Source: JAEUOS01 sp965279115 (lineage in GTDB: Bacteria; Pseudomonadota; Gammaproteobacteria; Burkholderiales; JAEUOS01). Taken from it: DNA of 64,000 bases. Positions 59,559 to 64,000 of the stretch are shown here, piece after piece. A program made the position numbers and the translations under genes. How positions within the stretch are numbered: the stretch's first letter is position 1; every line of letters starts with the position of its first letter. The DNA lies in assembly GCA_965279115.1 (NCBI GenBank), contig OZ257137.1, positions 5,642,001 to 5,706,000 of the forward strand, in the 5' to 3' direction. Under the pieces are notes generated by a model. It was not told the DNA's origin. It saw only the letters and a list, made by a program, of their open reading frames with translations, and made no database searches.

Positions 59559-60410
59559 CTAGCGGCCGGGCGGGCCGAAAAAGCCGTCGTCAGCCAGTGC
59601 CGCGCGGATCCCGGCCAGGGCAGCCAGCGCGCCTTCGGCGATGCCGACTCCGCGGCTCTTGCCAAGGTGTGGCGCGCGCGGGTTGATGCGGATAAGCGGC
59701 GCACGCAGCCCTTCGCAGAAGGCGCGCACCGAGGGGACGTCGGTGCCGGCGCCGAGCTCGACGATCACCAGCCTGGACAACTGGGCGAGCCAGCGCTTGA
59801 ACTGGCCCTCCTGCGCGTCGGTGCGGGCCTGGTTCCAGCCCCAGTCGCCGAACATCAGAATGTTGGGGCGGGCCAGTGCGGCGCAGTGCGGGCAATGCGG
59901 CAGGGGCGAGGTGAGGCGGCAGTGCTGGTTGTCGACCACCGGAAGGAAGCCGCTGGCGGGCCAGATGTCCGCGCTGCAGCTTTCGGTGCACTGCAGGTGA
60001 TGGATGGAGCCATGGCATTCGCACACCTGGTTTGCGGCAAAGCCGGCCTTCTGGAAATGGCCGTCGACGTTGCTGGTGAAGACGAAGCAGCCATGCTCGA
60101 GGCGGGCGGCGATCTCGCGCAGCAGGGCGAAACCCGCGTGGGGTTCGGTGTTGCGGTACAGGGCAAGCCGGTGGCCGTAAAAGCCCCAGGCAAGCTCGGG
60201 ATCGTTCTCGAAGGTGCGCGGGCTGGCGGCCTCGTAGAACGAGATGCCGGCACGGCCCAGTGCCGGATAGGCGCGCCAGAAGCCATCCTCGCCGCGAAAA
60301 TCCGGCAGGCCCGAATCCACGCCCATGCCGGCGCCGGCGCCGATCACCAGGCCGTCGGCATCGGCGATCAGGCGGGAGGCCTGCCGGTAGCTTTCCGTGC
60401 GTTCGACCAT
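59559..60410 (-). CDS. Sir2-family NAD-dependent deacylase
   Basis: A 283-residue sirtuin. NAD-binding elements are GAGAGMGVDSGLPDFRG (residues 24-40) and TSNVDGHFQKAG, and the catalytic His is in CECHGSIHHLQC. The zinc ribbon has CTESC and CPHC pairs. IVELGAGTDVPSVR closes the NAD pocket. The GAGAGMG start replaces the usual GAGxSxxSG pattern, and the zinc module is long. It removes acyl groups from lysine, or might hydrolyse NAD; the substrate is unknown. It begins 11 bp after the HAD gene stop and is cotranscribed with it. Confidence 0.9.
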   Translation of the reverse strand: MVERTESYRQASRLIADADGLVIGAGAGMGVDSGLPDFRGEDGFWRAYPALGRAGISFYEAASPRTFENDPELAWGFYGHRLALYRNTEPHAGFALLREIAARLEHGCFVFTSNVDGHFQKAGFAANQVCECHGSIHHLQCTESCSADIWPASGFLPVVDNQHCRLTSPLPHCPHCAALARPNILMFGDWGWNQARTDAQEGQFKRWLAQLSRLVIVELGAGTDVPSVRAFCEGLRAPLIRINPRAPHLGKSRGVGIAEGALAALAGIRAALADDGFFGPPGR

Positions 60411-60421
60411 GGGCCGGATGT

Positions 60422-60871
60422 TCAGGCCGGGGCGCGTGCGAGATGCTCGCGCAAGCGCGGCAGGTCCGCTTCTACAAGGCCGTTGGCGCTGTCGGTGAAC
60501 ACGACATGTTCATGCCAGGCGGCGGGAAAACCTTCGACCATGTCGTCGAGCGCCGTCCAGCGCGTCACCTCCGGATGCAGGGCAAGCCAGGCGCGGATCT
60601 CCCAGCAGCGGCGGTGCGGGCCTTCATAGTCGTCGACCACCGGTGTGACGCCGATGACGCGATCGCGCATGTCTGGCGCAAAGCGCTGGCGCAGGCGGCC
60701 CAAGGAAAACGCTTCGCGCCAGGTGGACGAAATGACGATGCTCACATGGGCGAAATCCGCCTCGCGCAAAAGCGCCTCAAGCTGCGGCAACCGGCCAAAC
60801 GGTGTTCCGTCGGCATTGCCGCCGATCGGATGGGTGACGCCGTCGAAATCGAGGAAGAGGATGTGTTTCAT
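60422..60871 (-). CDS. small HAD-like phosphatase (Swiss-Army-Knife RNA repair HAD type)
   Basis: A 149-residue HAD-superfamily protein. Motif I is LFLDFDGVTHP (Asp8 and Asp10), motif II is VISSTWRE, and motif IV is WTALDDMVEGFP. The short cap and length match the HAD domain seen in Swiss-Army-Knife RNA repair proteins and in many small bacterial proteins. The likely reaction is dephosphorylation of a nucleotide or RNA end, but it is unproven. It is the first gene of a two-gene operon with the sirtuin. Confidence 0.82.
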   Translation of the reverse strand: MKHILFLDFDGVTHPIGGNADGTPFGRLPQLEALLREADFAHVSIVISSTWREAFSLGRLRQRFAPDMRDRVIGVTPVVDDYEGPHRRCWEIRAWLALHPEVTRWTALDDMVEGFPAAWHEHVVFTDSANGLVEADLPRLREHLARAPA

Positions 60872-60950
60872 GAACAGGTAATTCGCAGCTGCGAGCAGGC
60901 CCTGCGAGCAGGCCCCGCGGGCATGCCGGAAGGCCGGGCCGGGCCCCGGC

Positions 60951-61937
60951 TTACTGCGGCTCGATCTTCGCGCCCCGTATCACGTTGCCCCACTTGATGA
61001 TGTCGGCGGCGATGACCGACTCCATCTCCCTGGGAGACGACGGCCAGGCTTCGATGCCGAGCGTGACGAAGCGCTCCGCGGTTTCCGGCAGGGCGAGCAC
61101 GGCCGCGAGGTCGCGCGCGATGCGTTCCGCCAAGGCCACCGGGGACCCGGCCGGCATCATCATGCCCTGCCAGCCATCGGCGGCAAACCCGGGCACGACT
61201 TCGGCGATCGACGGCACGTTGGGCAGGGCCGCGAGGCGCTTGGTGCTGGTGATGCCCAGGCCGATGACCGTGCCTTTCTTGATCTGCTCGATGGCGGTGG
61301 TGGTGGGTTGCAGGATCAGCGGCACCTGGCCACCGATCACGTCGAGCAGAGCGCCTGTCTTGTAGGGAATGTGGGTCAGTTGGATGCCGGCCAGGCTGGA
61401 CATCAGCTCGATGATCACATGGCCGGCCCCGCCCACGCCGAACGAGGCGTAGTTGATTCTGCCGGGTTGCGCCTGGGCCATGCCTATCAGGTCCTTTAGG
61501 GTCTTCGCCTGGAAGTCCTTGTTGGCGAGCAACACGTAGGGTACGGCGGCCACCAGGCTGACGGGCTGAAAGTCCTTCACCGGATCGTAAGGCAGCTTCT
61601 TGTAGACGAACTGATTCATGGTCACGATGGAATTGGCCATGAAGAACAGCGTGTGGCCGTCAGGCGCGGCCCGCGCGGCCGCCTCCGCCCCGAGCACGCC
61701 GCCGGCGCCGGCGCGGTTGTCCACCACAATGGGCTGCGGTGCGCCGGACTGGCGCTCCGCCAGCTTGAGCGCGAGGAAGCGCACCACGATGTCCGGCGAG
61801 GTGCCCGCCGGAAAGGGCACAATGATGCGCACCGGCTTGGTCGGCCATGCGGCCTGTTGCGCCAGGACCGGCCAGGACGCGCATAAAAACAGGGCAAGGG
61901 CGAACCGGATCAGCCCGTCACGGATGCTTGCGTTCAT
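60951..61937 (-). CDS. Bug-family (TctC-like) periplasmic solute-binding protein
   Basis: A 328-residue Bug protein with a signal peptide (LIRFALALFLCASWPVLAQQ) and motifs KPVRIIVPFPAGTSPDIVV, DNRAGAGGVLG and KLPYDPVKDFQPVSLV. Partner transporter genes are absent. The cupin gene lies 57 bp upstream on the same strand, so both may be one operon. GGAGACAAG precedes the ATG. Ligand unknown. Confidence 0.93.
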   Translation of the reverse strand: MNASIRDGLIRFALALFLCASWPVLAQQAAWPTKPVRIIVPFPAGTSPDIVVRFLALKLAERQSGAPQPIVVDNRAGAGGVLGAEAAARAAPDGHTLFFMANSIVTMNQFVYKKLPYDPVKDFQPVSLVAAVPYVLLANKDFQAKTLKDLIGMAQAQPGRINYASFGVGGAGHVIIELMSSLAGIQLTHIPYKTGALLDVIGGQVPLILQPTTTAIEQIKKGTVIGLGITSTKRLAALPNVPSIAEVVPGFAADGWQGMMMPAGSPVALAERIARDLAAVLALPETAERFVTLGIEAWPSSPREMESVIAADIIKWGNVIRGAKIEPQ

Positions 61938-61994
61938 GTCTTGTCTCCTCCCGGCGCCCGCCGCGTGCGACGGGAGCGCAGGCAGCTTGCCGAG

Positions 61995-62558
61995 CTAGAT
62001 CGTCGAGCCTTCGATATCGGCGGGCATGCGGAAGTTGTCGAGCTTCTTCAGGTTGCCGCTGGCATCGATGCCGAGTCCGGTTTCAGCCGCGGCGCGCGAC
62101 AGCACGTTGGCATGCCAGGTCACCGAGCCGCCACCGCTGTGGCCGCCGACCATGGCCAGCACAGTCAGTTCATGGGCATTGTGGTTGCGGAAACCGCGCA
62201 TGACGCCGGCCGGCACGGACACCACGTCGAGCGGTTCAATGCGCAGTTCCTCGCTGTCGTCGCCGATCAGCACCGTGAGCGGCCCGTTCATGGGAATGAA
62301 CACCTCCGGCGTCTTGTGCGCGTGCAGGCCGGCCCCACCTCCGGGCGGGACCACGATGTAGGACACGGTGAAACCATGGTCGTCCGAGATCGGCGGCTGC
62401 ATCGCCGGATTCTCGACCACCCCGCGGCCGATCACCTTGAGGTTTTTCTTGCGCCCTTCGGGCAGGAGCGAGTCGACAAATGCCAGGCCAAATGGCTTCA
62501 AGTCCTTGAAGCGCGCAAGATGGTTCTTTTCGATCTTCTGCAACAGTTCGCTGGCCAT
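61995..62558 (-). CDS. cupin-domain protein
   Basis: A 187-residue protein with one cupin barrel. Motif 1 reads GLHAHKTPEVFIPMNG and supplies two His and a Glu for metal. Motif 2 reads VSVPAGVMRGFRN, where the usual fourth ligand His is Arg. That makes a three-ligand or non-catalytic metal site likely. AAGGAGA precedes the ATG at 62558; a longer frame to 62678 is not supported. It is divergent from a second cupin gene with a similar motif change. Confidence 0.85.
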   Translation of the reverse strand: MASELLQKIEKNHLARFKDLKPFGLAFVDSLLPEGRKKNLKVIGRGVVENPAMQPPISDDHGFTVSYIVVPPGGGAGLHAHKTPEVFIPMNGPLTVLIGDDSEELRIEPLDVVSVPAGVMRGFRNHNAHELTVLAMVGGHSGGGSVTWHANVLSRAAAETGLGIDASGNLKKLDNFRMPADIEGSTI

Positions 62559-62780
62559 GTGTTGTCTCCTTTTGTTTGTGGTGCGGCAGGATTGCGGTTT
62601 TCGCGTGTCGTCCGGATGCTTGTTCAACGACTGCGAGGCCCGCAAGTCTCGGCGCGGTTGACCAGATTGGCCGTTCATCCCCGTCGAAACTGGATGGTAT
62701 CAAGCATTGGCCGCGCGGCGAGTCCGGGCAATCCGGGCATAATGGATTTGTCATCGACAAGTACATTCAGGGAGACAAAC

Positions 62781-63362
62781 ATGAAGACCAAAACCGTCAC
62801 GCCGGAAGAATTCGAAAAATGCGTTGCGCGCTTCTCCAGGGTGGCGCCGCAGAAGCATGACGCGGCGGCGCAAAACGGCATTCCGGTGGAAGCCAGCGAG
62901 ATGGTGGCTGCCAAGGAGATTCGCTACTACATGGGCCCGGCCGGTTCCAGCACCGCGGTGAGCGGCGGCACTTTGCCCGCGGTTGAAGGGTTTCCCGGCA
63001 TGTCGGTATACCTGGTGGCATGCCCGCCGGGCAACGGTCCGATGCTGCATGCCCACATGCACACCCTGGAAAGTTTCTTTTGTGTCGATGGCCGTTTCGA
63101 GATCACCTACGGCGACCGCGGCGAAAACGCCATCGTGCTCGAGCCGCGCGACATGGTGGCGGTGCCGCCGGGGGTGACGCGCAAGTTCAAGAACGTATCG
63201 GACCAGGACGCGCACTTGCTGGTGATGATCCAGGGCGACCCCAACCAGATGGGAGACATCCTCTATACGCCCGACATCGGCGAGGAGATCGTGCGTCGTT
63301 TCGGCCCCGCGGCCAAGGCCGGTTTCGAGAAGACCGGCATCGCCTTCACCGCGGGTGTGTGA
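62781..63362 (+). CDS. cupin-domain protein
   Basis: A 193-residue protein with a C-terminal cupin barrel. Motif 1 has MLHAHMHTLESFFCVDGRF with an HxH...E set, and motif 2 is VAVPPGVTRKFKN, again with Arg in place of the fourth ligand His. An N-terminal region of about 50 residues (EEFEKCVARFSRVAPQ) is family-specific. GGAGACAAA lies before the ATG. It is followed by an alpha/beta hydrolase gene 19 bp downstream, which may act in the same pathway. Confidence 0.85.
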   Translation: MKTKTVTPEEFEKCVARFSRVAPQKHDAAAQNGIPVEASEMVAAKEIRYYMGPAGSSTAVSGGTLPAVEGFPGMSVYLVACPPGNGPMLHAHMHTLESFFCVDGRFEITYGDRGENAIVLEPRDMVAVPPGVTRKFKNVSDQDAHLLVMIQGDPNQMGDILYTPDIGEEIVRRFGPAAKAGFEKTGIAFTAGV

Positions 63363-63381
63363 GCGCGCAACGGAACATGAC

Positions 63382-64000
63382 ATGAGCGCAGGTGAGCGAC
63401 TGCCGGGCACACCGGACCCCATGCACCGCTGGAAGGGTGCTGGTGGCATCAGCATCGCCGGCGACGCGTGGGGCGACCCGCAGGGGCCGCTGGTGTTGCT
63501 CCAGCATGGCGGCGGCCAGACCCGCCACGCCTGGAAGGGTGCAGGCGAATTGCTGGGTGCGGCCGGCTACTGCGCGATAGCGTTCGACGCGCGCGGCCAC
63601 GGCGACTCCGACTGGGCGCCGGATGGCCTGTATGGACAGGACATCATGGTGCGGGACCTCCAATGCGTGATCGCAGCCCTCGGCGGCCGGCGCCCGGTAC
63701 TGGTGGGTGCTTCGATGGGCGGCGGCACCAGCCTGGTGGCTGCCGGCGAGGACCATGTCGACGCCACCGCGCTTGTGATGGTGGACGTAGGGCCGCGCAT
63801 CGAACCCGAAGGCGTGGACAAGATCGGCGCTTTCATGAGCCTGGAACCGGATGGCTTCGACAGTCTCGAGGACGTCGCCGATGCCATCGCCAGCTACCAG
63901 CCACACCGCACCCGGCCGGCAAATCTCGCAGGGCTGGCGAAGAACGTTCGCCTGGCCGCCAACGGCAAGTATCGCTGGCACTGGGACCCGCGCTTTCGGC
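63382..64000 (+). CDS. alpha/beta hydrolase (cut by the right window edge)
   Basis: At least 206 residues, open to the window end. The oxyanion region is VLLQHGGGQTRHAW, the nucleophile elbow is VGASMGGGTSL with Ser111, and AFDARGHGDSDW is the typical strand-4 segment. The acid and His lie beyond the edge. The start is the ATG at 63382 (MSAGERLPGTPD); the preceding ATGACATG offers an alternative out of frame. The substrate could be a lactone, ester or C-C bond. Cotranscription with the cupin gene is likely. Confidence 0.85.
   Translation, partial: MSAGERLPGTPDPMHRWKGAGGISIAGDAWGDPQGPLVLLQHGGGQTRHAWKGAGELLGAAGYCAIAFDARGHGDSDWAPDGLYGQDIMVRDLQCVIAALGGRRPVLVGASMGGGTSLVAAGEDHVDATALVMVDVGPRIEPEGVDKIGAFMSLEPDGFDSLEDVADAIASYQPHRTRPANLAGLAKNVRLAANGKYRWHWDPRFR

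Overview
The window is a GC-rich, densely packed chromosomal segment of a betaproteobacterium, most likely from Burkholderiales. The evidence is the gene order relA - tRNA-Val - thrS - infC - rpmI - rplT - pheS - pheT - ihfA - merR, the run smc - zipA - ligA, five periplasmic Bug-type solute-binding proteins, a bacteriophytochrome, and a PEP-CTERM protein. No prophage, insertion sequence, rRNA or CRISPR array was seen. One tRNA gene is present. The organism call is inferred from gene content and synteny, not from a search.

Layout. 1-1.8 kb: a partial gene end, a small zinc-ribbon protein, a DUF2721 membrane protein and an orphan winged-helix protein. 1.8-6.1 kb: a MoxR ATPase / DUF58 / transglutaminase operon. 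6.1-10.3 kb: two divergent metabolic units, Bug protein plus hydroxyacid dehydrogenase and NMT1-like protein plus Bug protein. 10.3-15.7 kb: a NERD-helicase, a YecA-like SEC-C protein and a bacteriophytochrome whose kinase module has lost its catalytic residues. 15.8-26.0 kb, all minus strand: the stringent-response and translation block. In it thrS carries a one-base frameshift, infC uses an AUA start, and terminator-like hairpins precede thrS and pheS. 26.0-28.3 kb: an EamA transporter, mtfA, an octamer tandem repeat and queF. 28.4-37.8 kb, plus strand: smc, zipA, ligA, galU, hpt, a methylthioinosine phosphorylase and def, mostly joined by 4-bp ATGA overlaps.

37.8-48.5 kb is the main accessory metabolic stretch. 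It holds a cyclase-family hydrolase, a 43-residue cysteine-rich protein, an EF-hand protein, a Tat-exported dienelactone hydrolase and a GST. These are followed by a tight six-gene cluster: Bug protein, CoA-transferase, crotonase, Bug protein, Old-Yellow-Enzyme-like reductase and aryl-CoA ligase. The cluster looks like uptake, CoA activation and reductive processing of a cyclic or aromatic carboxylic acid. Several members have altered catalytic or cofactor residues, so the chemistry may be unusual. This cluster and the bacteriophytochrome pseudokinase are the best candidates for undescribed biology.

48.5-64 kb: a sensor kinase, a family-5-type uracil-DNA glycosylase with uvrC, a VWA protein, a WYL regulator, DUF1810, a P1-family peptidase, a YceH-like protein, a tyrosine phosphatase, a PEP-CTERM protein, a sirtuin/HAD pair, another Bug protein, two divergent cupins that both lack the usual motif-2 histidine, and an alpha/beta hydrolase cut by the right edge.
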